Assembly (NCBI RefSeq): GCF_004136315.1
Contig: NZ_CP029562.1
Coordinates: 5,107,501-5,171,500, forward strand
DNA from: Mesorhizobium sp. Pch-S
GTDB taxonomy: Bacteria; Pseudomonadota; Alphaproteobacteria; Rhizobiales; Rhizobiaceae
DNA: 64,000 nucleotides
Direction: 5' to 3'
Under the pieces are notes generated by a model. The model worked only from the letters and a program-made list of their open reading frames with translations, did not search any database and had not been told where the DNA came from. A program made the position numbers and the translations under genes. This document shows, in pieces, positions 46,518 to 55,739 of the stretch; position 1 is the first letter of the stretch; every line of letters starts with the position of its first letter.

Positions 46518-47525
46518 ATGACGAGGATCTTGGCCAAGGCCACCGTGACGGCCGCCGCATTGCTCGGCGGCTGGATGTCGGCTGCGATCGCCAACGAGAA
46601 GGTGACGTTCGCCACCAACTGGCTCGCTCAGGCTGAGCATGGCGGCTACTATCAGGCCGTTGCCGACGGCTCCTATGCGGCCTGCGGCCTTGACGTGACC
46701 ATCCAGCAGGGGGGTCCACAGGGCAGCGGGCGGCCGCTCCTGATGGCCGGCAAGATCGATTTCTACATGGGCGGCAACATGCTGCAGGCATTCGATGCCG
46801 TGCATCAAGGCATTCCCTTGCGCGTCGTCGCGGCCACCTTCCAGAAGGAGCCGCAGGTCATCATGGCGCATCCGGGCGAGGGCCTGGACAAGTGGGAGGA
46901 CCTGCCCAAGGCCGACCAATACATCATCGGCGATGAGGGCGCGCAGAGCTTCTTCCTGTGGATGGTGTCTGAATTCGGCTTCGACGCAGCCAAGCGCGTG
47001 CCTTACACCTTCAATCCCGCTGCCTTCATCGCAAACAAGAAGTCGATCCAGCAGGGCTATGTGACCTCCGAGCCGCATGCCGTGGCCAAGGAGGGCGGCT
47101 TCCAGCCTAATCTGTTCCTGCTCGCCGACTACGGCTTCAACACCTACGCCACCACGATCGAGGCGATGCAGACCACGATCGACAAGCGGCCGGAGGTGGT
47201 TCAGTGCTTCGTCGATGGCTCGGCCAAGGGCTGGTACAACTACCTCTACGGCGACAACAAGGCCGCCAACGAAGCGATCAAGAAGGACAATCCCGACATC
47301 AACGACGAGCAGATCGCCTTCTCCATCGAGATGATGAAGAAGTACGGCATCGTCGATTCCGGTGACACCGAGAAGCTTGGCATCGGCGCCATGACCGACG
47401 AGCGCATGCAGAGCTTCTACGACAAGATGGTCAAGGCAAAGGTGCTGCCGGCCGGCATCGACATCAAGCAGGGCTACACGCTGCAGTTCGTGAACAAGGG
47501 CGTCGGTCTCGATCTGAAGAAGTGA
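46518..47525 (+). CDS. ABC transporter substrate-binding protein, NMT1/THI5-like
   Basis: 335-residue periplasmic binding protein. The signal peptide covers residues 1-30 (cleavage after SAAIA). The mature start KVTFATNWLAQAEHGGYYQAV is typical of the NMT1/THI5 family, whose members bind pyrimidine thiamin precursors, sulphonates, taurine or riboflavin. GGCNMLQ-like GGNMLQAFDAVHQG lies near residue 90. AGGGGAGAGG is upstream of ATG 46518. With the downstream ATPase and permease it forms an import system, probably for the compound degraded by the neighbouring hydrolases. Confidence 0.9.
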   Translation: MTRILAKATVTAAALLGGWMSAAIANEKVTFATNWLAQAEHGGYYQAVADGSYAACGLDVTIQQGGPQGSGRPLLMAGKIDFYMGGNMLQAFDAVHQGIPLRVVAATFQKEPQVIMAHPGEGLDKWEDLPKADQYIIGDEGAQSFFLWMVSEFGFDAAKRVPYTFNPAAFIANKKSIQQGYVTSEPHAVAKEGGFQPNLFLLADYGFNTYATTIEAMQTTIDKRPEVVQCFVDGSAKGWYNYLYGDNKAANEAIKKDNPDINDEQIAFSIEMMKKYGIVDSGDTEKLGIGAMTDERMQSFYDKMVKAKVLPAGIDIKQGYTLQFVNKGVGLDLKK

Positions 47526-47564
47526 GCGCTATCCCGGCAAACCGCGCGGCTGGCGCAGGCCCAT

Positions 47565-47587
47565 CCTGCTCCCGTTACGGGAGCAGG
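47565..47587 (+). repeat. 10-bp intercistronic hairpin after the binding-protein gene
   Basis: CCTGCTCCCG and CGGGAGCAGG enclose a TTA loop in the 94-base gap between the binding-protein gene and the ATPase gene. Such hairpins often stabilise the upstream mRNA and raise the yield of the binding protein over the other subunits. No U-tract follows. Confidence 0.65.
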
Positions 47588-47619
47588 AGAAACGGACGCT
47601 TATCCGCGGAAAGGCACTG

Positions 47620-48432
47620 ATGTTGCAGAAGGTGGCCGACAGGGATGACAGCTGGCAGCGCGGAAGCGCGCCGCTGCTTTCGTTCAAAGGCGTGGGCAAG
47701 GTCTTCTCCAATGGCGTGACCGCCTTGGACAATGTCGATCTTGCCATTCGCGAAGGCGATTTCGTCAGTCTGCTCGGTCCTTCGGGCTGCGGCAAGTCGA
47801 CGGCACTCAGGCTGATTGCCAGGCTTTCCACGCCGACCTCCGGCCATCTGGAATGGCGCAAGGCGCTGGGAGACGACTGCGTGGGCTTCGTTTTCCAGGA
47901 GCCGACATTGCTGCCCTGGGCAAGTGTGTTCGACAATGTCTGGCTGCCGCTGCGCCTGCGTGGCGTCTCGCGCCTGAAAGCAACGCCGGCGGTAATGGAG
48001 ATGCTGGCGCGTGTGCATCTGGAGAATTTTGCCGATGCCGTGCCAAGGGAGCTTTCGGGCGGCATGAAGATGCGTGTTTCCATCGCACGCGCCATGGTCA
48101 CCAAGCCGCGTGTGCTGCTGATGGACGAACCGTTTGCCGCATTGGACGAGATCACACGCTTCAAGCTGAACAACGACCTGCTGGAACTCTGGCAACAGGA
48201 GCGTTTCACCGCCGTCTTTGTCACGCACAGCGTGTTCGAAAGCGTCTTCCTGTCCAGCCGCATCGTCGTGATGGCCGCCAAACCGGGACGCGTGTTCCGC
48301 GACATGGCCGTCGATGCACCGTATCCGCGTGACGAGGCGTTCCGCACCTCACCGGCCTATGCGGAACTGTGCCGGCGGACATCGGACGAATTGAGTGCGG
48401 CCATGGATGCCAAGGTGGAGGCGCGACCATGA
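47620..48432 (+). CDS. ABC transporter ATP-binding protein
   Basis: 270 residues of the SsuB/TauB/ThiZ type. Walker A is LGPSGCGKSTALRL, the signature is LSGGMKMRVSIARAM and Walker B is VLLMDEPFAALDE; the H-loop is VFVTHSVFESVFL. It follows the binding protein and overlaps the permease start as ATGA. The N-terminal 20 residues before LLSFKGVGKVF are polar and not needed for the fold. Confidence 0.94.
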   Translation: MLQKVADRDDSWQRGSAPLLSFKGVGKVFSNGVTALDNVDLAIREGDFVSLLGPSGCGKSTALRLIARLSTPTSGHLEWRKALGDDCVGFVFQEPTLLPWASVFDNVWLPLRLRGVSRLKATPAVMEMLARVHLENFADAVPRELSGGMKMRVSIARAMVTKPRVLLMDEPFAALDEITRFKLNNDLLELWQQERFTAVFVTHSVFESVFLSSRIVVMAAKPGRVFRDMAVDAPYPRDEAFRTSPAYAELCRRTSDELSAAMDAKVEARP

Positions 48433-49280
48433 CCGCCATCGAGAGCCGGTCGGTCGTTCTCGACCCGGAGGAGGCGCGGCGCGTTCGCCAGCAGCGACTG
48501 GAAAAGATCGGCTCCTGGGCACTGCCGCTTGCCATCATGGTGCTGGCGATCTGGTTCTGGGACCGCATCTGCGTGTGGAACGACATTCCGAAGTACATCC
48601 TGCCAAGGCCGGGCGTGGTTGTGCAGACCCTTCAGGACGATGCTCCACTGCTGTTTTCCTCGCTGCTGGTTACCCTCAAGATCACGTTCCTCAGCCTGGC
48701 GCTCGCCATTCTGGGCGGGGTAGGGCTGGCCGTGTTGTTTGCCCAGTCGAAATGGGTGGAAATGTCGTTCTTTCCTTTCGCGGTCATCCTGCAGGTGACG
48801 CCGATCGTGGCGATCTTTCCGCTGATCAACATCTATGTCGACAATCAGACTGCGAAGCTCCTTCTATGTGCCTGGATCGTTGCCTTCTTCCCGATCCTCT
48901 CCAACACGACGCTGGGGCTGAATTCCGTCGATCGCAATCTGCGTGACCTGTTCCGGCTGAACGGCGCGACGCGCTGGCAGGAACTGTGGCACCTGCGCCT
49001 GCCGGCAGCCATGCCCTACTTCCTGGGTGGTCTGAAGATCGCCGGCGGCCTGTCGCTGATCGGTGCTGTGGTGGCCGAATTCGTCGCCGGCACATCCGGC
49101 CAGGCCTCGGGGCTCGCTTCACGCATCATCGAGGCTGGCTATCGGTTGAACGCGCCACGGCTGTTCGCCGCACTTATCCTGATTTCATTGACCGGCATCG
49201 TCATCTTTCTCGCGCTGTCCCTGCTGTCGCATCTCATCCTGCGCCGCTGGCACGAGAGCGCGATGAAGCAGGAGGCATGA
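48429..49280 (+). CDS. ABC transporter permease
   Basis: 283 residues with six transmembrane helices and the cytoplasmic coupling (EAA) loop FRLNGATRWQELWHLRLPAAMPYFLGGLKI, as seen in the SsuC/ThiX permease family (quoted as RLNGATRWQELWHLRLP). It is the third gene of the importer. A 28-codon frame overlaps its stop at 49277 and runs to 49363, but nothing else supports it. Confidence 0.93.
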   Translation: MTAIESRSVVLDPEEARRVRQQRLEKIGSWALPLAIMVLAIWFWDRICVWNDIPKYILPRPGVVVQTLQDDAPLLFSSLLVTLKITFLSLALAILGGVGLAVLFAQSKWVEMSFFPFAVILQVTPIVAIFPLINIYVDNQTAKLLLCAWIVAFFPILSNTTLGLNSVDRNLRDLFRLNGATRWQELWHLRLPAAMPYFLGGLKIAGGLSLIGAVVAEFVAGTSGQASGLASRIIEAGYRLNAPRLFAALILISLTGIVIFLALSLLSHLILRRWHESAMKQEA

Positions 49281-49359
49281 TGGTGGCCGTTTCAGTCAGT
49301 TGCCGAGGCTGCGTTCCGTTCACCTTGAGTGACCGGGCCGTGGCGGACGCGGAGGTGCA

Positions 49360-50676
49360 TTGAATATACTGCCGATCCCGTCGTCCGGAGCCTATATATT
49401 TGAAAATGCTCGCCTTCATGCCTCGCTGACCGTCGGTTTCGACGGCTTGGCGGACGCCGACGGCTTTGTGAGCGCGGATGTCGCTGTTGACGGCGACCAG
49501 ATCGTCGCTATCGCGCCACATCGTTTGGGGTCGTCGTCCGCGCCGGGAGCGATCGATCTCAAGGGGCGCATCGTCCTGCCCTGTTTCGTCGATTGCCATA
49601 CACATCTCGACAAGGGCCATATCTGGCCGCGTAGCCCCAATCCGGACGGTTCTTTTGCCGGCGCCCTGCACGCGACGCATGCGGACAGGACCGCGCACTG
49701 GAACGCAGGCGACGTCTCCCGGCGCATGGACTTTGCATTGCGCACGGCGTACGCGCATGGAACCAAGGCCATACGCACGCATCTCGACAGCGCCGCGCCG
49801 CAGGATGGCATTTCCTGGCCGGTGTTCGAAACAATGCGGGAAAAATGGCAGGGACGCGTCGACCTGCAGGCCGCTTGCCTCGTCGGCATCGAAGAAACCC
49901 GCGATGAGACCTGGTTCGCGGGACTGGCGCGTCGTGTCGCTGCCGCGAGAGGTGTGCTGGGTGCCGTCACCTATATGGTTCCTGACCTCGATGCCTTGCT
50001 GGACAGGATGTTTACTCTCGCCATCGAGCATGATCTCGATCTGGATTTTCATGCCGACGAGACCGATGCCGTCGACGCTGTTTCCCTGAAGAAGTTAGCC
50101 GAAGCGGCATTGCGCCATCGGTTTGAGGGAAAGATCCTCGTCGGCCACTGCTGTTCCCTGGCACGCCAGCCCGACGACGAGGTGCTGGATACGCTGGACA
50201 AGGTGGCGCGGGCAAAGATGGCTGTGGTGTCGCTGCCGATGTGCAATCTCTATCTGCAGGACCGCCGGCATGACGCGACCACGCCGCGCTGGCGTGGCGT
50301 AACACTGCTGCATGAGATGAAGGCGCGAGGCATTTCTGTCGCGGTGGCTTCGGACAACACGCGCGATCCGTTCTATGCCTATGGCGATCTCGACATGCTT
50401 GAGGTCTACCGTATGGCGACCCGCATCTTGCATCTCGACCATCCGGTAGGCGATTGGCCTCGCGCGGTCGCACAGACCCCGGCGGATGTCATGCGGCTGG
50501 CTGATACCGGCGTGTTGCAGCCGGGCGGACCGGCCGATCTGGTCGTTTTCAAGGGACGAAACTGGACCGAATTGTTGTCGCGTCCAGAAGCTGATCGCAT
50601 CGTTGTTCGTGATGGCAGGCAGATCGATACCAGCCTGCCGGGCTATGCCGAGCTCGATGAACTGGTGGGGGCATGA
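49360..50676 (+). CDS. Cytosine/creatinine deaminase-family amidohydrolase
   Basis: 438 residues, amidohydrolase superfamily, cytosine deaminase-like. Metal ligands: HxH in CHTHLDKGHIW, histidine in FHADETD, histidine in VGHCCSLA and aspartate in ASDNTRDPF. The family includes cytosine deaminase, creatinine deaminase and isocytosine or triazine hydrolases. The start is TTG at 49360 with GGAGG four bases upstream; no ATG lies nearby in frame. It follows the ABC permease and overlaps the next gene by four bases (ATGA), so the enzyme is likely to act on the imported compound. Confidence 0.88.
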   Translation: MNILPIPSSGAYIFENARLHASLTVGFDGLADADGFVSADVAVDGDQIVAIAPHRLGSSSAPGAIDLKGRIVLPCFVDCHTHLDKGHIWPRSPNPDGSFAGALHATHADRTAHWNAGDVSRRMDFALRTAYAHGTKAIRTHLDSAAPQDGISWPVFETMREKWQGRVDLQAACLVGIEETRDETWFAGLARRVAAARGVLGAVTYMVPDLDALLDRMFTLAIEHDLDLDFHADETDAVDAVSLKKLAEAALRHRFEGKILVGHCCSLARQPDDEVLDTLDKVARAKMAVVSLPMCNLYLQDRRHDATTPRWRGVTLLHEMKARGISVAVASDNTRDPFYAYGDLDMLEVYRMATRILHLDHPVGDWPRAVAQTPADVMRLADTGVLQPGGPADLVVFKGRNWTELLSRPEADRIVVRDGRQIDTSLPGYAELDELVGA

Positions 50677-52079
50677 TGGATATCGCTGCGCTGAAACGAG
50701 ACCTCGAAGGCCTGAAGATCGAGGACAACGAGAAGATCGTCCAGCAGAAGAGCCGCGACTTCTACTGGTACAGCCCGGTGCTCAAGCGCCAGCTGGAGCA
50801 GGTTACCGGCGATCTCGTCGTCTCACCGAAATCCGAAGCGGAAGTGGTGCGCATACTCGCAGCCTGTTTTGCACATCGCGTGCCGGTGACCCCACGTGGC
50901 ACCGGCACCGGCAACTACGGGCAGGCGATGCCGCTTTCCGGCGGTGTGGTGCTCAACCTGGCCGACATGAATGAAATCGTTGCGATTTCTCCCGGCCGCG
51001 TGGTGTGTGGGCCCGGTGCCATCCTGGCCGATATCGACAGGGCGACGCGTGCGCATTCGGCGCAGGAACTGCGTCTCCATCCATCCACCTACAACACAGC
51101 TTCCGTTGGCGGTTTCATCGCCGGCGGTTCCGGCGGCGTTGGCTCGATCAATTTCGGTGGTCTGCGCGACTTCGGCAACATCATCCGGCTGCGCGTGGTG
51201 ACCATGGAGGCCGAGCCGAGGGTGCTGGAACTGACCGGCGAGGATCTGCACAAGGTCACTCATGCCTATGGTACCAACGGCATCATCACCGAAGTCGAGA
51301 TGCCGTTGACGGCGGCCTATGACTGGGTGGACGTGCTGGTCGGTTTCGACAGCTTCATGGGCGCTGCCCGCTACGGCAACTCGCTGGCCTGCCAGGACGG
51401 CTTGCTGACCAAGCTGATCACCCCGATTGCTGCTCCCGTGCCGCAGCTTTATTTCAAGCGGCACCAGAAGTTCCTGCGTGATGGACAAAGCATCTGCGCG
51501 GTCATGGTCGCCCCGCATTCGCTCGATGCATTCCTTGCCTTCACGCGCCGCGATGGCGGCGAGGTGATCTTCAACGCCGCCAGTTTGACCGACGATGAGA
51601 AGAAGGGCTTGCCACCGGCCTTCGAACTGGCGTGGAACCACACGACACTGCGGGCGCTGCGTGTCGATCCGGCAATCACATACCTGCAATCGCTCTATCC
51701 GTTTCCCAATCATCTGGCTTTGGTCGAAAAGATCGACACGATGTTTCCCGGCGAGGTGTTCTCGCATCTGGAGTTCGTGCGTCTGGACGGCAACATCACC
51801 TGCTTTGGTCTGAATCTGGTGCGTTTCACCACGGAGGAGCGGCTGGACGAGATCGTAAGCCTGTTCGAGGAGAACGGCTGTCCGATCTTCAATCCGCACC
51901 GCTACACGCTGGAGGAGGGCGGCATGAAGCAGACGGATTCCGTCCAGCTTGCCTTCAAGCGCGAAGCCGATCCGCAAGGACTGCTCAATCCCGGCAAGAT
52001 GATCGCCTGGGAAAACCCTGACTACGATTATCGTTCGGGGCGGACATTCCTGTTCAAGGGTCTGGCAAAAGCGAGTTGA
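50673..52079 (+). CDS. FAD-linked oxidase (PCMH/D-lactate dehydrogenase type)
   Basis: 468 residues. The N-terminal FAD-binding PCMH domain has RGTGTGNYGQAMPLSGGVVL and GGFIAGGSGGVGS. The C-terminal FAD-linked oxidase domain ends with FNPHRYTLEEGG and GLLNPGKMI. Relatives oxidise 2-hydroxy acids such as glycolate or D-lactate. There is no iron-sulphur domain. It is coupled to the deaminase gene, which points to oxidation of a pathway product. Confidence 0.88.
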   Translation: MMDIAALKRDLEGLKIEDNEKIVQQKSRDFYWYSPVLKRQLEQVTGDLVVSPKSEAEVVRILAACFAHRVPVTPRGTGTGNYGQAMPLSGGVVLNLADMNEIVAISPGRVVCGPGAILADIDRATRAHSAQELRLHPSTYNTASVGGFIAGGSGGVGSINFGGLRDFGNIIRLRVVTMEAEPRVLELTGEDLHKVTHAYGTNGIITEVEMPLTAAYDWVDVLVGFDSFMGAARYGNSLACQDGLLTKLITPIAAPVPQLYFKRHQKFLRDGQSICAVMVAPHSLDAFLAFTRRDGGEVIFNAASLTDDEKKGLPPAFELAWNHTTLRALRVDPAITYLQSLYPFPNHLALVEKIDTMFPGEVFSHLEFVRLDGNITCFGLNLVRFTTEERLDEIVSLFEENGCPIFNPHRYTLEEGGMKQTDSVQLAFKREADPQGLLNPGKMIAWENPDYDYRSGRTFLFKGLAKAS

Positions 52080-52087
52080 GTGCTGCG

Positions 52088-52669
52088 ATGCGTGTCCTGG
52101 TTATCTATGCGCATCCGGTCGAAACGAGTTTCAACGCTGCGCTGCATACGATGATCGTTGAGCGTCTCACAGCTGAAGGGCATGAGGTCGACGATTGTGA
52201 TCTGTACGCCGAGGACTTCGATCCGCGGCTGACACGCGCGGAGCGCATGGCCTATCACGATACGCCGGGCAACATTGAGCCGGTGCGAGGCTACGTCGAA
52301 CGACTGCGCAAGGCGGAGGGGCTGGTTTTGTGTTTTCCGGTCTGGAATTACGGCTATCCCGCCATCCTGAAAGGGTTCTTCGACCGCGTGTTCCTGCCGG
52401 GTGTGTCGTTCCGGCTGGTCGAAGGCAAGGTGCGTCCCACGCTCGACAACATCCGCAAGGTCGTTGCGGTGACCAGCTATGGCGGCTCCCGGCTGCGCGC
52501 CTATCTGGTCGGTGATCCGCCACGCAAGCTTGTCCAGCGCCTGTTGCGCGTTTCCGTCAGGCCGGGTGCCCCGGTCTCCTATCTGGCGCACTATTCGATG
52601 AATCTGTCGACGCCTCAGTCACGGGATCGCTTCATGGCCAGGGTAGCGCGCAGGATGGATGCGTTCTGA
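52088..52669 (+). CDS. NAD(P)H dehydrogenase, flavodoxin-2 fold, first copy
   Basis: 193 residues of the NAD(P)H:quinone/azoreductase-like flavodoxin-2 family. The phosphate loop is YAHPVETSFNAALH, and the flavin contacts are FPVWNYGYPAILKGFFDRV and TSYGG. It lies 8 bases after the FAD oxidase. Its stop overlaps the start of a related gene (TGATG). It may return electrons to FMN or quinone in the same pathway. Confidence 0.88.
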   Translation: MRVLVIYAHPVETSFNAALHTMIVERLTAEGHEVDDCDLYAEDFDPRLTRAERMAYHDTPGNIEPVRGYVERLRKAEGLVLCFPVWNYGYPAILKGFFDRVFLPGVSFRLVEGKVRPTLDNIRKVVAVTSYGGSRLRAYLVGDPPRKLVQRLLRVSVRPGAPVSYLAHYSMNLSTPQSRDRFMARVARRMDAF

Positions 52670-53253
52670 TGCGGGTTCTGGTCGTCTATTGCCATCCCGT
52701 ACCGGAAAGCTTCTGTGCAGCCGTGCGCGACGCCGCACTCGACGCCATAGCAGCCAAGGGTTGCGAAGCGCGGCTGATCGATCTCTATGCCGAGAATTTC
52801 GACCCCGTCATGCGAGACGGCGAACGGCGCGAATACAATGAGCGTGCGCCGGCCGACCCCGCGCTGGCGCACCACATTGCTCATCTGAAATGGGCGGAAG
52901 CAATCGTCTTCGTCTATCCGACCTGGTGGTATGGGTTGCCGGCGATGCTGAAGGGCTGGCTGGACCGTGTCTGGGCCAAGGACGTCGCCTTCGCGCTCGA
53001 TTCAGGTGGACGGATCACCCCGCTGATGGGGCACATCCGGAAGATCGCGGTGGTCACGACCTGCGGTGCGCCACGCTGGTGGTCGCATATCGTTGGCCAT
53101 CCGGGTCGAAAGACGATCCTGCGCGGCATTCGCGCGCTGTGCGCCAAACGCTGCAAGACCCTGTTCGTGGCACACTACCTTATGGATGCCTCGACGCCAC
53201 AAAGCCGGCAAGCCTTCCTCGGACGAGTGCGGCAGAGGCTGAGCGCGTTTTGA
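52669..53253 (+). CDS. NAD(P)H dehydrogenase, flavodoxin-2 fold, second copy
   Basis: 194 residues and clearly homologous to the previous gene along its length: YCHPVPESFCAAV, YPTWWYGLPAMLKGWLDRV, TTCGAPRWW, and the ending STPQSRQAFLGRVRQRLSAF aligns with STPQSRDRFMARVARRMDAF. The two look like an old tandem duplication that has diverged to near 45%, as judged by eye. They could form a heterodimer. Confidence 0.88.
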   Translation: MRVLVVYCHPVPESFCAAVRDAALDAIAAKGCEARLIDLYAENFDPVMRDGERREYNERAPADPALAHHIAHLKWAEAIVFVYPTWWYGLPAMLKGWLDRVWAKDVAFALDSGGRITPLMGHIRKIAVVTTCGAPRWWSHIVGHPGRKTILRGIRALCAKRCKTLFVAHYLMDASTPQSRQAFLGRVRQRLSAF

Positions 53254-53265
53254 GGATGGCTCTCC

Positions 53266-53288
53266 TCTCCCAGTAAACGGGGAGAAGG
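53266..53288. terminator. Hairpin between convergent genes
   Basis: CTCTCCC and GGGGAGA with a short AT-rich loop form a stem in the 41-base gap between the reductase and the FAD-GcvT gene. No long T run; a weak two-way terminator. Confidence 0.5.
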
Positions 53289-53294
53289 AAGATG

Positions 53295-55739
53295 CTACAT
53301 CCGTACCCTTTCAGCCTTTGCATCATACATTGGCTTCAGCGAGGCCTCGGCCCTGAAGCGTTCGCCCGCAATTTCGATCTCGTAGCGGGAGCCTAGGATA
53401 TCGGCTTCGCTCTGGTCCTTGGCCGGCACATAACCCATGCCGATGGCACCGCCGAGATGGTGGCCGTAGTTGCCCGAGGTGACGGTGCCGACGATGGTGC
53501 CATCGCGCACGATCGCTTCGTTGTGGAACAACAGCGGTTCAGGGTCGGTCAGGCGGAACTGTACCAGGCGGCGCTCCAGCCCGGCATCCCTTTTTGCCAG
53601 CACAGCGTCGCGACCGATGAAATCGCCTTTCGCCGTCTTCACCGCAAAACCGAGGCCGGCTTCCAGCACATGATCCTCGTCAGTGATGTCGTGGCCGAAA
53701 TGACGGAAGGCTTTTTCGATGCGGCAGGAATCCAGCGTGTGCAGGCCGCAGAGTTTCAAGCCGATGTTTTTTCCGGCTTCCTCGATCGTCTCGAACACAT
53801 GCGCTGTCTGGTCGGTCGGCACATAGAGTTCCCAGCCAAGTTCACCGACATAGGTGACACGATGGGCACGGGCGAGGCCCATGCCGATCTCTACTTCCTG
53901 AAATGTGCCGAACGGATTGTTTTCGTTCGAGAAATCGTTCGGGCTCACTTTTTGAATCAAGTCGCGCGAACGTGGTCCCATGAGGCACAGCACCGATTCG
54001 GATGCGGTGACGTCGGTGATGACGACGAACTCCTCGCGCACATGCTTGCGCATCCAGGCGAGATCACGCTGCAAAGTGGCACCCGGAACAACTGCGAAGA
54101 AGGCGGTTTCGGAGAGCCGCGAGACGGTCAGGTCGCTCTCGATGCCGCCGCGCCGGTTGAGCATCTGCGTGTAGACGATCCTGCCAGGCATAACGTCGAG
54201 ATCGTTGGCGCAGAGCCGTTGCAGGAAGGCGAGGGCATCGCGTCCCTCGATCCGGATCTTGCCAAACGAGGTCATGTCGAACAGGCCGACATTGTTGCGC
54301 ACCGCCAGATGTTCCTCGCGCTGGTTGTCGAACCAGTTCTGGCGTTTCCATGAATAGCGATATTCGCGTTCCTGTCCGTCCCGGGCGAACCAGTTGGCGC
54401 GTTCCCAGCCGGCGACCTCGCCGAAAACCGCGCCGCGCGCCTGCAGATGTTCATGGATGGGCGAACGCCGCACGCCGCGCGACGTCACCACCTGCCGGTA
54501 GGGGAAGTGGTCGGCGTAAAGCAGGCCGAGCGTCTCGGAGACACGCTCCTTCAGATAGGCACGGTTCTTCTGGAATGGCTGGGCGCGGCGGATGTCGACT
54601 TCCCACAGGTCGAATGGCGCCTCACCGTCGTTGATCCACTGCGCCAGCGCCATGCCGGCGCCGCCCGACGAAACGATGCCGATCGAATTGTAGCCGGCTG
54701 CAACCCAGTAGCCGCCGAGTTCCGGCGCTTCGCCGAGATAGTAGCGGTCGTCCGGCGTAAAACTTTCCGGGCCGTTGAAGAAGGTGTGGATGCCGGCGGT
54801 GCCCAGCATCGGCATGCGGTTCACGCCCATTTCGAGGATGGGCTCGAAATGTTCGAAATCCTCTGGCAACTGGTCGAAACAGAAGTCTTCGCGAATGCCT
54901 TCCATGCCCCAGGGTTTCGCCCTCGGTTCGAAGGCACCAAGCATCATCTTGCCGGCATCCTCCTTGTAGTAGGCGCATTCATCCGGCACGCGCAGCACCG
55001 GGAGGCGAGTCAGTCCGGCGATCGGCTCCGTGACGAGGTAAAAATGCTCGCAGGCATGAAGGGGGATGGTGACACCGTTCTGTGCGCCCAGTTCTCGCGC
55101 CCACATGCCGGCGCAGTTGATGACGACATCGGTCTCGATCGTGCCCTGGTCTTCGCCCTGGGCCCAGGAGACACCGGATACGCGCCCGTTTCTGGTGTGG
55201 ACCTTGGTGACCTTGACGTTTTCGGCGATCCGCGCGCCACGCTGGCGTGCGCCTTTCGCCAGAGCCATGGCGATGTTGGCCGGATCGCACTGGCCGTCGA
55301 GTGGCAGGTGCACCGCGCCGACCACGTCCGACACGTTGAGATGCGGGTACATCTCCTTGACCTCGCTGGGAGAAATCTCGCGCACGTCGACGTCAAATGC
55401 GCGGGCGAGTGACGCCTGCCGGTAGATCTCGTGCTTGCGTTCTTCGGTCAAGGCAACGGTGATGGAGCCGACCTGGCGCATGCCGGTGCCAACGCCGGTT
55501 TCTTCCTCGAGCCTGACGTAGAGGTCGGCGGAATATTTCGCCAGCCGTGTCATGTTCTGCGAGGCACGCAACTGCCCGATCAGGCCGGCAGCGTGCCAGG
55601 TCGTGCCCGACGTCAGCTGTTTTCGCTCCAGAAGCACGATGTCGGTCCAGCCGAGCTTGGCCAGATGGTAGGCGACCGAGCAGCCGGACACCCCACCGCC
55701 GATGATGACGGCTCGGGCTTTGGAGGGCAGGTTAGTCAT
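53295..55739 (-). CDS. FAD-GcvT fusion dehydrogenase (dimethylglycine/sarcosine dehydrogenase type), downstream copy
   Basis: 814 residues. An N-terminal FAD/DAO oxidoreductase domain (1-430; AVIIGGGVSGCSVAYHLAKL) carries the flavinylation histidine in SGTTWHAAG. C-terminal GcvT folate-binding domains (about 430-814, with VTYVGELGWELYVP and RIEKAFRHFGHDI) follow. Relatives demethylate dimethylglycine or sarcosine and pass the methyl group to tetrahydrofolate. The start at 55739 overlaps the stop of the aminotransferase gene as ATGA. It is last in a four-gene minus-strand operon. Confidence 0.92.
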   Translation of the reverse strand: MTNLPSKARAVIIGGGVSGCSVAYHLAKLGWTDIVLLERKQLTSGTTWHAAGLIGQLRASQNMTRLAKYSADLYVRLEEETGVGTGMRQVGSITVALTEERKHEIYRQASLARAFDVDVREISPSEVKEMYPHLNVSDVVGAVHLPLDGQCDPANIAMALAKGARQRGARIAENVKVTKVHTRNGRVSGVSWAQGEDQGTIETDVVINCAGMWARELGAQNGVTIPLHACEHFYLVTEPIAGLTRLPVLRVPDECAYYKEDAGKMMLGAFEPRAKPWGMEGIREDFCFDQLPEDFEHFEPILEMGVNRMPMLGTAGIHTFFNGPESFTPDDRYYLGEAPELGGYWVAAGYNSIGIVSSGGAGMALAQWINDGEAPFDLWEVDIRRAQPFQKNRAYLKERVSETLGLLYADHFPYRQVVTSRGVRRSPIHEHLQARGAVFGEVAGWERANWFARDGQEREYRYSWKRQNWFDNQREEHLAVRNNVGLFDMTSFGKIRIEGRDALAFLQRLCANDLDVMPGRIVYTQMLNRRGGIESDLTVSRLSETAFFAVVPGATLQRDLAWMRKHVREEFVVITDVTASESVLCLMGPRSRDLIQKVSPNDFSNENNPFGTFQEVEIGMGLARAHRVTYVGELGWELYVPTDQTAHVFETIEEAGKNIGLKLCGLHTLDSCRIEKAFRHFGHDITDEDHVLEAGLGFAVKTAKGDFIGRDAVLAKRDAGLERRLVQFRLTDPEPLLFHNEAIVRDGTIVGTVTSGNYGHHLGGAIGMGYVPAKDQSEADILGSRYEIEIAGERFRAEASLKPMYDAKAERVRM

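Noticed and set aside
49277..49363. 28-codon frame overlapping the ABC permease stop
   Set aside because: The overlap looks like coupling, but the peptide (MMVAVSVSCRGCV...) has no pattern, and the real downstream start is the TTG at 49360.
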